Origin: Dirofilaria immitis
Taxonomy: Eukaryota > Nematoda > Chromadorea > Rhabditida > Onchocercidae
Direction: 5' to 3'
Assembly: GCA_024305405.1 (NCBI GenBank)
Contig: JAKNDB010000109.1
Location: 3,348,001-3,412,000 of the forward strand
Length of the DNA stretch: 64,000 bases
The notes under the pieces were generated by a model. It had not been told where the DNA came from. It was given only the letters and a program-made list of their open reading frames with translations, and ran no database searches. Positions 13,631 through 25,910 of the stretch are shown piece after piece; position 1 is the first letter of the stretch; each line of letters begins with the position of its first letter. The position numbers were made by a program, and so were the translations under genes.

Positions 13631-14310
13631 TATAATTTAATATCAACTATAGTTACTTTAGCATCAGTTATAGCAATCTTCGTAGTCGTGTAATGTTCCA
13701 GTTCTTTATCAAATTTACTGATCATTATCAGCATGTATGCTACAGATAGGAGACCCGATGTGTACAGTGAAACCATAAGTACGGCTATTAGTCTGAAATA
13801 CAAGTATTTTATATAAAATTTCTGTCACATAGAATTCCAACTTTTGGAAGCTTAATCGTATTAATTTGAATGAAGTGTTGTCTTAATTGAGTTAAAATTT
13901 TTAGCGTTGATTTTTAACATCAGAAATAATTGTAATAGAATACACAGGCTTTCTACACTTATATTTTGAAACTAAACATCTATTAATCAGTCTACCAGAA
14001 CAATCTTAATAGCAATGCATTTTCATTAGTATCAGGATACATTTTAGAAATAACATGCATATATTTTTTGAATTCATAGCACCGTTCGTAAACCACTTAT
14101 GTCAAAATAATTAAAGTCTGGGAATCACAAAAGTAGCGATTACCCTGTCATCATATAAAATAAAATAGCATGATGTTGTGCGTAGATGAGATAAATGAGC
14201 GAATATGCTAATAGTAGGCTTATAATCACACTCAATTGAAACTTTGTCAAAGGACAGAAGCTCCAGACTTGTCGAAACTTCGAGTCCGTCACTGTTGAAC
14301 CGTCGTGCAT
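13630..14310 (-). CDS. Small multi-pass membrane protein, unknown function
   Basis: Two exons, 14310-14144 and 13792-13630, join in phase (GG|GTAATC donor, TTTCAG|A acceptor) to give 109 residues. The start chosen is the first ATG in frame (MHDGSTVTDSKF). A TTTCAG acceptor about 80 bases upstream could be a trans-splice or UTR splice site. Hydrophobic segments cover about residues 26-44 (LSVIISLLLAYSLIYLIYA) and about 48-80, the latter long enough for two helices. The C-terminal 27 residues are polar (FDKELEHYTTTK). There are no known motifs. The size and layout recall the many short three- or four-helix membrane proteins predicted in nematodes, but I recognise no family. An additional upstream coding exon cannot be excluded, because the frame stays open to 14328. 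Confidence 0.6.
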
Positions 14311-17300
14311 ATAGTACAGGAATACCACGTATGTATATATATATATGTGCTTCTTTTCAGCAATTATATCGAGCTATTTCTTTCTGAAATCAAATAAGAT
14401 ATCGAAATAATCTAAGATTTACAGGATTAAAGAAGTCTTGGAAATTCTAGCGAAGATTCTTTGTTCTTAATTGCATAGTTTTAATTCACGGAATTTATGA
14501 AATAGAAGAAATATCCTTTACAACATTCGTTACATTTATCACCAACACCTTTCGAATTCAAAATCAGGAAAAACAAGTTTATTGAGAAATAAGGGATTGT
14601 TATAACTGATAAATATATTTGTTCCGGATTACGATTCTCTTCTATTTACTGACGACAAATTTATTCAAACTTTTGAAATTTGAAGGTTTTTCAAAACTTA
14701 CGATTTGAGTCAGTTCATTTTTTTAATTGTATGTCTGATGTACCCTTATATCCTTAACCTTCATATTAGCAAAAAAGTCGTATCGTATTTTTCATCTTTG
14801 CAGTTAGTCGCTGTCTTCTAATTTTGAATGAAAATCTAAACTTTTATAAGTCATAATAAAGTTTTTTATAGCTCATTTAATACGATTTACTCTATTTAAA
14901 ACTAAAAACTTGATTAATATTCAATTTGCCACTCAAAAAATTCTTCCATCCGTAAGTATTCAATAAAATATTAGAATATTCATATAAATAAACAAACAAT
15001 AAAAATTGTTACATATATAGATGTATGTGTATATAAGTATAAATATACATAAGGAAATCGATGAATATGTAAATATTATATACGTATAATAATGTGCACA
15101 TATGCTGCAAATAAGTAAATAATATATATAACGCAATAAATATGCATTGATCATTCTGCTTCTCTCTCACAATTTTATGGATAGTCGGTCAACAAATTTC
15201 ATTTTCGAAACTTTGATTAATTTATCCTAATTAATTTATTAAAATTAAAATAACAGTCGTTTCAAGAGCTTCTTTTCACAATTTTTGGAAGGATTTCTTT
15301 TAAAAATCCTTTTTCCCTAATATATTTTTGTCAGTGAAAAAAGATGCTAATTAATAGCTCAGAACTATTCTATATACTTTTCAATGCAGATGCGATCTTT
15401 CTTGAGCTAATTTCAGATATGAAATATTTTGATTGGTGTTAAATACATCATTTTCATTAAACAATGCCCATTAGTAAAGCTTTAAATTACTAATCAAAAA
15501 TAAGAAGTGATATTTGCATCAATGCATGACAGAAGAGAGCAGGCACCCTTAGCCATGATTTCATTTTTACTAGTAAAATTTTAATGAATAATGATGTAGC
15601 GCAATTGAAACAGTGAAGAAAAACTATTTTAAATGTTTTCATCATGTTATCAAGACTGAACCTAAAAAATGGATAATATAAATTAACTGGACCGATTCTC
15701 TTCCAATCTGAGACAAGGAGAGAAATGTTGATATATTAGCTGAATATATTTTCGAATCTTCTAATAAATTGAAGAAATATCCGAAATGTGTTTGGTAGTT
15801 TAAATCTCAAAGTATGAAGGATTAGTAACAAATGGTTTTACTAGGACAAAGCACTAATTCAGCGGAAAGAAACCTTAGTTCATACCATTATCCTTAAAAA
15901 CACTGTGCTTAGCGATTATGAAGAATTTTTGAATAGGGTATGATAAACTGTAACTGATAAAAAAATGTTTGAATCCACTGCATCGATCAATAAATAAAAC
16001 TGGTGGAAAAGAAGAAAGAATTCAGATACCGTTCGAGAATTCGATAAGTACAGCACTCAAAACAATGACAAAATTTGACGACTAAACAATTCACCATACT
16101 GTACAACGGAATTAAAATAGGACATCATCTCACCAACACCAATTGACTTCCTTTCAGCTGCGCTCATATAGATGTATTTTCAATATTCAATGCAAAGAGC
16201 ATTTGTTGATTGATACATATAGTTTACATGCAAACTACACATATGCAGACAAACATGCAGTGGACACACATATATCTGCACCATACTCAATAACACACTT
16301 TTAAAGTGACCGGTTTGGATCTTATCCCAATCTTAAGTTTCTAACAGTTCTACCTTTTTGTCAGCACACAATTCCACCCAATCAATGTTACCAATTCTGT
16401 CCATATTTTTGTTTGATTCAGAATCGATTTAGTGTTTCTTGAATTTTTTTCTCAGTTCACTTGTATTATTGATAGATGCATTAATAATTAAATCTCCTTA
16501 ACTCAAATTCCATTTAGATTATATATGACAAAATCGGATTGCGGAAGTTATTAAAGCAAAGAAGGAAGCAATGTTTTTCACTACCTTTTATATATTCTTT
16601 TAGTGGTATGAGATAATTTCAACGAATTATAGTGGTATCCTGGAATGAAATATGAGAAAGTATGCTAATTCCGATCCGAAGTATATAATGTGGGTAAATA
16701 AATGCTTAAAATATTTTATATCATGAAGTTTATGGTAAAAATTTTACTAATTGACTGACTTCGATTTAAACTAATCTTATTCTCGAAGAAAATCAAAAAG
16801 CTCGTTTTAGAAATTAAAAGAATGTTTCAAGCTATGCTAGTAGTTTTACAATATTAACGTAAATGACTTAGACATATGAATTACAAAATTTATGAATCAT
16901 TTTTTGCTGATCATTCCTGTAAGAAGTAAAATAAAACAAGTTGATTGATGGATGGAAAAACAAAGCTCTGTAAAATAGTTGTCAGTATTTGGTAAATGAA
17001 ATAAAAAAAGCTAAGATACTGTAACGGCTCAACGGCTCAAATTACTATTAATCATCCTCGAAATGAAAAAGTTAACGTTGTTCGACAGAGTAAATGCTGT
17101 AATGTGTGCATATTGAGTGTTTACCTATTTTGTTATCATCGCAAACCCTTTTTCTTGTTTTACTTTCAGTCCTCTTGATCTTGAACTTTAATCAATTATC
17201 CATGCAAACAAAATGCTCATTTCAATTTTCCTTGCAAATTTCTACGAAACTTGTTACCCATGCACGTCTTTTTGACGTAAATATTTGATAAATTACAAAT

Positions 17301-20300
17301 ATGCGAGAAATGAAGTAATATTGCCCGCTTTAAAATTTTTGCGGGAAAACAATATTTCTTAGCGATAAATTAATGTAGTTTAGTAGTAAAAAATTGATTT
17401 TACTGCAGAACAATTGTGAACTTCAATCGGATGCAACTGGATTAATAGTGAAACAGGTTTTTTTTCGAATATCACTCAATATGTTACCGAAAATTAAATT
17501 TCAAATTTTATCGAGGGGTGTATTTCTATAATGATTAATGCAATTTTGCTACAACCGATGAAAATCTTCTTTATAATGATTGAAAATGATTTCTTAACTA
17601 CCTGACAATTTCATTTTCGTTATTTTTCACTCTTTTTCTAAAGTCGCTTGTTATGTCGTAGTGCAAATTATTTTGGAAGTAAATTACAAAATACATGATA
17701 AAACCTTTGAACATTGGAATAAAACTATTTAATAATTATTCAGTACAAATAACTCATCACTAGGAAAACTAGCTGGAAATCAGTTGTCAGGAAGCTAAGA
17801 AATCATTTCCAATCATTACAAGGAAGTTTTTGAGCGGTTGTAACACAAATTACATTAATCATTCTAGAAGCACATCTTTCGAACAAATTCGAAACTTAAT
17901 TTCCAGTAGGAGATTGAGTGATATTTTGCTGGTAATGGTAATTCACAAAGAGAAAACTATCATTGCTTACTTCTAAGCTGTTTGGATTAATAAGGAATAT
18001 ATTTGTGAATCAAAAAAAAAAATGATAGTAAGTAAATCATGTTCCTGGCAAAGTACCATATAAGCCAAGTAAGTAAACAAAACAAATGTTCGAAAACGAC
18101 AATGGAAGGGCCGTAGAACATTTCAAATACTCAATACTCAACATATTGCAATAAGACACTGATTACAAAATTTGTTGGTGACAACATGTCATGTCATTAC
18201 GTCACGAATATTATAATCTTAGATAAAAATGATTCTTGCTATCTGATTTCTGCGAATTCCGTTTATCCATTCCAAAGTCAGAAACAGATGCTCATTTTGT
18301 TGCGTTGAGAGATTGGACTTGGGCCTAGTACACATAGCACACCATAGATTATCAGACGATTAAGCAGATCTCATGCATCTTTAATACTAGTCTTATCGCA
18401 ATATACTGAGTATTTGAAATTTTCAAAGGAAGAACAACATTTCTCTACACCTAGCACTGAGCTTTACTGATAAAAAATAAATTTGTTGTCAGTCAGTTGA
18501 ATGGAGTATTTTGTAATCAATATCTCAAGAATAAAAATTTGAAACTTTATGAAGAATTTGATGCTCGTCTTATAATGTTAAACTGAAAATTAATTCCTCA
18601 TAATAAAAACTTCAACGCAATCTTTTTTTTCTAAATGAAAATTCATTTTTTAACATAAAAATTTCTAAATTCTAATTCCTTCTGGTAAAAACAAATATTT
18701 CTTTTATACATACAATAAATATTTGCAAATCTGTTAGCGTGAATTAATGCAGAAAGCATTAACTATGAAATGGATACAAATTATTTGATGCATTTTCTCA
18801 AACGGTTATTAATTTTCATTGAACTTCCAATTTAACTATAAAAATATACTTTCTTTCTAGAGGTTGGCGAAATTTTGAATCAATTATGAAAACTGACAAT
18901 GAATAGTTCACTCTGTAAAAATTCATTCCAGAAAAAAAAGCCTGCAAAAATTCATTTAGAAATATTTTTCCATTCGCAAGTTAGGGGTTACGGAATTCAA
19001 CACATAAACTGGATAAATTATTCCGAAAATCCTTTTAAAATAATATAGTAAAATTGATTGAAACCTTGGTTTTTGGTTTGTTTATATATTTATTTAAAAT
19101 TCATAAATAATAAAATGAAATTGTTTCAGGAGAAAAAATAATAATTGAGGGAACGTGTCGTCCTAATCACATTAGAGAAAACTATATTATTTTTGGAATA
19201 GTTCTTCTATTGATTATATAATTGATAAAAAGTTTTTGTTTTCAAATTATATGACAACAATTAAAAGATGCTATGCGGTGCTTTGAAATTTATATAGCAG
19301 TTAAGAGCAAGAAACCACTAGATTTATAGAAGACAAATTGAATAGGATATCTCATTCAACCCGTCGTACTTTTTAAGCAAGACAATTTTGTAATTACACT
19401 CCAGAAATATCAATTTTAACTAATTCAAAGCTCGCTCACGAAGGATTTGGAATAAAAATTGAGTAATGTTGAAATCTGGCCATGTATTCAGGATGTTGCA
19501 CTAATCACAAAAATATTTTAAAGTAGTCGAAAACTGTCACCTAATTTTGATGTCTATTCCAGGCATGCATTAACATATAAATGTAGGATTTTTACACGAA
19601 ACTACTATACTTTGAAAAATGCGTCACTATCAATCTTATCCAAGGCGTTTATCGAATAGAGACTTATGACACGAATCATTTGACTAACATTAAGGTTCAT
19701 CAGTTTACCTTCATTAATATATTCTTTCTTTGTACGTTCTGAAAAAGTATTTCGGAATGGTGTTATTGAAAAATTAAGAAGGATAAGCTCCAAAGATTTA
19801 AAGAAAATAAAATCTTTCGAAACTTATTTGTAAATGAAGAAGTAATTTATTAATAAGGCGTTTGATTCATAACAAAATTGTTTTTTTGCTGTCCTTTAGC
19901 GATCCCGTTAATATTCTGTTAATGATAGCAATCAATATCAACAATATTGAAAGAAATATTTTTGATTCACTATCTATGGACTGTAGGAAGAATGTTGGCA
20001 TTTTCAGAATTCAGAAATTATTTGGAATGATTGTGGTCTCTCGGGCCAGAGATTCAATTATTCGATATAAGGAAGAAAAATCAAATTTTTTAAAGAAAAA
20101 ATTTTGTCGCCTAGAACATTATTGGAAAGCACTATAAAACAATTGATTCTTACAATAATTTCAAAAGCATTCTTCGACACTGAAAACCCTATTCCCGTGT
20201 TTCGCAATTAGCCAATGAACAAACATAACTTTTTGTTGCGGTACTCATTGAAACAATTGAAATTCGAATCAAACATCGGCATAAAAAGTATGTGCCATTT

Positions 20301-23300
20301 TCAGGTTACAAGAAACTATTTTCTTCCAAGTTGACTTACAAACATCATTAGATTTGGAACTCCTTGATCCTTCCAATGTAAACTTGTTGATAACAAAAAT
20401 TACTAACAAATATGCGTGCTCGCTTTTCTGCAAAAACAAGCCTTTTTTTCAGAATAATATGTAACAATATATGGTGATCCTCTTGTGATGTACAATTCTT
20501 TGATTCTCAATTCTTCATCAATTCAGCCGCAATTTAAAAGTAAAAAAGAACTATTGACAATGGAGGTATGTTGAAGAAATTTTGTGTGTATTGCTCCTTA
20601 GACAGAGCTGACATTCAAATTTTTTAATGCAAAATTGTTGATGAAGGCGAAAATGAAATGTGTTCTTAATATCGATATGCGACAAATGCATCATCTGTTG
20701 TTAGTCCTTATGTTTCATTTGCCTTCTACTGTTAAGTGATAAGCAAAAGGATGCCTTTATCTTCAATGTTTAAGAAAATGCCTGGTCCATAAAAATGCCC
20801 TAGAATTTGATGAATTCGTGATTTAATAAAAAAATAATACTACTTATTTTCAGGGAATTAAGAATTTTCCTACGTAAACACGTAAATATCATTAGAAACA
20901 TAGAAGTGAGTCTAAACCTAAATTTTGATCTTTTCATCCACTGCATTACATTCTTTTCAGCTAATTAAGGCTGATAACTTATCTCTTCTCATCTGGAAAC
21001 ATTAGCTCGTAAGTTTATTGACTTATTTCTACGGAAATTTATTTAAAAAAAATATCGTCATAAAACCTGGTGAATAAAGTAAGATTATCCTTCAATCCGG
21101 GAAAAAATATATCTAAATCTTAAAAAGATGAATTGTTGCATTTCTTTCATTGATATTATGATATTTGACGATCTTTTGTTGAAATCAATTTTGCATTTTT
21201 ATTATATGATAAAGAGAAAAGCAAGGAATACTTAAGGATTTCTAAAGAATGTCATAAGGCTGAAAAGACAAAACTATATCCATAAATAAAAATAAAGCGC
21301 TGCTTCAATAAAAAACTTTAATAACAATAAAATGCAGCAGAACTTGCGAAAGAGACAATTCACGAATGTCTCAGATTTGTTTACTTCTTTTTCAAGTATT
21401 GGATGATAATTAAAATTAATTTTAACAATATCACACTTTAATAGCAATCACATATTATTTTAGAAAATAATACATATCGCCGAAATTTTTAAAAGTCGTT
21501 AATAGTCACTTACTATTACAGAATGAACGGCAAAATTTACTGAAAGCTACCGACAAAAATTTTTATTTGATTATAGCTAATATTCTTCCATGGAGCCCGT
21601 TTTATAAATTAGGTGACAAGTATGATGATGTACAAAAATTTGCACCTGAAAAGCGAATATTGGTAAGCTAATGATTGTGTATCCATTTAGGAAATAAAGC
21701 AGGGAAGAGAAATAAATTAAATAGCTGTCCTTCCAAATATTTAGTTCAAATTTTATCAAACAAGTAGGCCAAACCGTTTTAACTTAAAAATTTGTGAAAT
21801 CTCGTTTATCAATTGAGATCACGCAATATTATCACAAATTTTTCATTTTGTATTTGATTACGACATTTTAGTTTTTAACTTTGCTTGGTTATTTTTCTTA
21901 GACTTCAATCTTATCGTCATTGATAAGTTAATAATTTCGAATAAATTTTGGCAGTTTAATTATGTTCTTTTTTAAGGTAAAACAATATTTCATATCACTC
22001 GGTACAGCAGAGAAAAATGAAATAAAGAATAAGATTTGATCTTTCAGTCTTCGATGGAAAAAGTAGTTCCATACCAGTTTATGAGTATTCTAATTTTAAA
22101 TCAACTGCTTTTCAAAATTCCTTTAGGAACATTAAATGCCTCGTTTAAAGCTTACCGTTCTTTCAATTTATTTTTATTTTTTTGGATTGCAATGCTTCAT
22201 TGTGTTGTTAGCCTAAATAATAAATAATTCTTGAGTAAATGCTTCCAATTTTATAAAATTTGATTTGTTTTAAATGTTTTAAAAAACATAATGTAAAATG
22301 ATTACAAACTTTTCTTTTCTAACTCGTTTTGTCTTTTTTTTAAAGCAATGATTGCAATTTTTCAACTTGCTGATTCGGAAGAAGTCCGAAAACAGAAATT
22401 AAATTTTCCTTTTCTACGATTTCTCTTTGCTGCAGTTGTCTAATTTTTTTGACTATTCAAAATAGAAACTCAAAATAGAACCAAACTGAATTTGTAGTTT
22501 TTATTTAAACGTTTAGAAATAATTAATAACGCATTTTTAATTTCTTTTTTGAATAAACAGATGATCTTATCTTTCGGTCGTCTTCGTTTTTGTATTTCTT
22601 TTTCTTCTTCAAATAATTTTGCTTTTCATATTGTTAAAAACTTTTTATCAGCAATAGCTCAACAGATCAATATCATTGCTAATGTAAAGGGTAACATTAA
22701 AATGATCCATCCGATAATCATTAAGACTAGAAAAATTATTGAATTTCTTCATTCTAGTTTGTTCTATTTCTTAAAAACAAAACCAATCTAAAAGAAGCTC
22801 TGACATGCTTTTTCACAATACCCGTAATATAAGTCTTAATTTAGAAATGAGTCTATTAGACATTTAATGCGTCAATTGTAATCACATTAGGTTGATATAT
22901 AAAATGATATTAGTATGCAATTAAACATTAATAAATAATATTATGAATTAAAAAAAATAGAAGATCTAATATTATTTTCAAGAAATCATTCCAAGTTTTC
23001 TTTTAATCCTTTGATAAATGGATGGGATGATTCGTTTCAAGTATTCAGGCAAATCTATTTTTATCGACAGAAAGATTTTCACGATTATTTTTACATTTTC
23101 ATAAATACTGGAACATTTAAGACTTCTACAGAACCAAGCAGATGAAATTACTTCCCAACATGTTTCAAGAATTTCTAACAGTTAATTTTGTAGAAAACGA
23201 GCATTCGAGATCAGTTTTGTTCTCGATTTCTCTTGTCTGTTTGACATGAAAGGAGATTTTAAATTGCGATTTTAAGGTTTCATTCGTCGAGGAAGATCTT

Positions 23301-24490
23301 TTTAAAGAAAATTTTTCACGTAATATATTTAATTTATGCTAAAAAAATGATTTAGGAAAAGGGATGAAGTAGCTGAAAAAAGCTGAGCTAAAGTTTTGAA
23401 ATATACGAAAAAGAAATAATTAAATATCACCTATAATTGAAGCTACGATCTTACGAAAATTTCTGAAATTATGAAATTAAGATTTAGCATGAAGAGGATG
23501 AAATTCTTCATCATCGTTTGAAAACTTAAAACACTGTAAGTTTTGAGTTTTGTATAAGTTTTATTAATTTGAACCAAAAAGCCACAAATACAAATTTCCA
23601 TTATTTCAGATCATTGCGAATGCGCGAAATCTTTGAGAAGCAAAAGCGAAAAATTAGCAAATTCAGTGCAGCATGCAATTCAAAATTTTTAAAATGATTT
23701 TGAATTTTTGTCCAGCTTCGATTGAATATATTTCAAATTTGTATAATGCTTGGAGTTTATGAGTTTATGAAACATAAATTTAAGAGCGAAAAGATCAATC
23801 TTTAGTGTCAAATAGATTTTAGCTTATGGTTACTTGCTTTTCCTTCAATTATACTAAATAATCGTATTTTCAGTCAATTAATACTCAGTACATTGGGAAT
23901 TTCTTATATGCTATTATTTTATAAAATAAATTTGCTACTTTGTTTTAAACGACATCATTTAAAACTTCATTCATTGATTCTGAAGACAGGTTACTGTAGT
24001 TTGAAGTGCAAAATGGACTACATAGTCCCTCACTGAACAAGATTTTTTAACGAAAAATTATATAAAACAGATTGGAAATTTATAACAGATGCTTTTTTTT
24101 GAATAAAGCTACGCTGACAAATAATTGCATTGTTCTTGCAAAGTCCAGAAAATATCGACAAAATGGAATATTTCGTATAAGGCAAGGTCGGTTATATAGC
24201 AGGGACATCGAAACAAAAGATTCTTTCGTCACAAAATTAATGCTCAGCCAATAAAATTTAGCAAAATCGAAAAGAGAGTGAGCCGTGAAATATATTTACA
24301 TGGTTCTGAATGGCAAGAATTACAGCATTAGGCATAACTAAGCAACAAGACTTGGAAACTTCATCCGAAACGTCTTGTTCAAAAAAAACATTTAAAACTT
24401 AAAAATTTCTTGTCAGTTTCAATCTAAGATAGTTCTCGTTGTTTCGAAAACGTACAAGAGCATTATTTAGCGAGCAATTTGCAAGAGATC
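14311..24490. other. Ten-kilobase gene-poor tract
   Basis: No exon pair with matching splice sites and phase was found. The tract is uniformly AT-rich, with low-complexity TA-type sequence at about 14330-14350 and 14990-15130. Open frames such as 19862-20137 (plus) and 22549-22791 (plus) are short, rich in Ile/Lys/Asn/Phe and lack domains, as chance frames in such DNA do. The end of the tract (about 24240-24490) is probably the collagen gene's 3' UTR and flank. Confidence 0.5.
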
Positions 24491-25910
24491 TTAATATCCA
24501 GGTGCTGTGCGCGGTGGTGCACAATGGTCGCATGGACCAGTTTTGCCATCAAGTCCCATTTCACCACGTTCGCCTGGTGTTCCCGGTTGTCCTGGAACGC
24601 CGCCCAATCCTGCATCTCCAGGCAATCCTGGAGCTCCAGGGAGAACATTTCCTGGTAAGCCAGGTAATCCTGGTGGTCCTGCCGATCCTATTGGTCCAAT
24701 TGGTCCTGGTGGGCCAGCTCCAGGTATTGCTGTAATTTGGCCAGGTAAACCAGGTGATCCAGGTGGCCCCATCTCACCCAATGATCCAGCTGGTCCTGGC
24801 GGTCCAGATGGACCTGGTGGTCCTGGCAGTACAGCTCCTCCACTCATGCCTGGTATGCCAGCCTGTCCAGGTGGTCCTTTGGGTCCAATTTCACCAGGTG
24901 GTCCTGTTGGTCCTGCTGGACAGTCGAAACAGAAGTCTTCGGGCTTCGGTACAGCATCTGGTATGGCATCCTGACCCGGGATACCGTCTTTTCCTGGTGC
25001 TCCGTCAGCCCCTAAAAATAATAATTTTTCAGTAGCAGTTTCAAATTACAGTGCTTTGAATGGATTATCAAATTGGACGTTTCAACCGTGTGAAGTTAAG
25101 ATGAATGGTTTTTAGCACATAAAAGACGATGAAGATTGTAATTTATATCTGGAATATTAAAATTGCTCCTTTTTTTCTATTTTTATAAAAATTGATGACA
25201 TACCAATTTCACCATCGCTTCCTGGAATTCCAGCAGGTCCTGCTAGTCCAGCACCGCAGCTGCAGCACGTATCTTCACCTTGTAAATTATTTGGTGGAGT
25301 CTTAACATCTGCATTAGACGGTAGATTTCCGGCAACATTATTTGAATAAGTGCCTGCACCACGTGCTCGAGCTAATTTTCGGCCTGTTCTTCCTGAATTA
25401 CGATAACGCGCCTCTCGTTTTAATCTTCCTTGTAAACCAGTAGCTTCTTCAATCTAATACAAGGATTCTTTAGCTTTATGAACTTTCTCGTAGTGGGAGA
25501 ATAAAGCAGTAAAAGATATAGATTAAATATGAAATGGTTATTTTATGATTAAAAGGAATTCTTATATTTATTATAAATTGTCTAATTTCAAATTGATGTA
25601 ATCATCTCAAACCTGATTTTGCTAAGTTCCACAAAATCAAAAGATAAAAATGTTCAATTACTATAATTATAAAAGAAATTATAAAATACAATTCGATATT
25701 CATTCCACAGCCCATCGGTCCTATATTTGCAAAATTCGAGCTCTCCTTCCAGTGATGATTGCACATGCTGCACATAATTATACAGCATTGGTACGGCAAC
25801 AATTGCTGTCAATGTTGCAACAGTTGAAATTGCGATTCCGAAAATGCTGAACGCCGTAGCCCATCTGCCTCTACTTTTTTCAACTTGTCGTATTCGAATC
25901 CCATTCCGTG
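24491..25910 (-). CDS. Nematode cuticle collagen (first exon not located)
   Basis: Three exons are clear: 25910-25690, 25453-25204 and 25011-24491, with compatible phases (0 and 1). About 330 residues are covered. The first exon holds the cuticle-collagen N-terminal domain: a basic stretch, the membrane segment [20 protein letters not shown], then [15 protein letters not shown] and a [11 protein letters not shown] motif. The second carries a furin-like cleavage site (RLKR followed by EA) and a Cys cluster DTCCSCGAG at the start of the Gly-X-Y region. The third has the main Gly-X-Y domain with short interruptions, an internal DFCFDCPAG cluster and the C-terminus [13 protein letters not shown]. 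After secretion and cleavage, such proteins trimerise and are cross-linked into the cuticle. The 25910 exon starts mid-codon after a TTTGCAG acceptor and has no suitable ATG, so a short first exon lies upstream. The ending resembles the ROL-6/DPY-5 type of collagen, but orthology is not settled. Confidence 0.93.

Noticed and set aside
15000..15130. Tyr/Ile-rich open frame
   Set aside because: It lies in ATGTAT-type low-complexity DNA, where such frames are expected by chance.
24439..25035. Plus-strand open frames rich in Pro/Gly or Val/Leu across the collagen exon
   Set aside because: They are antisense or out-of-frame reflections of the Gly-X-Y coding sequence on the minus strand.
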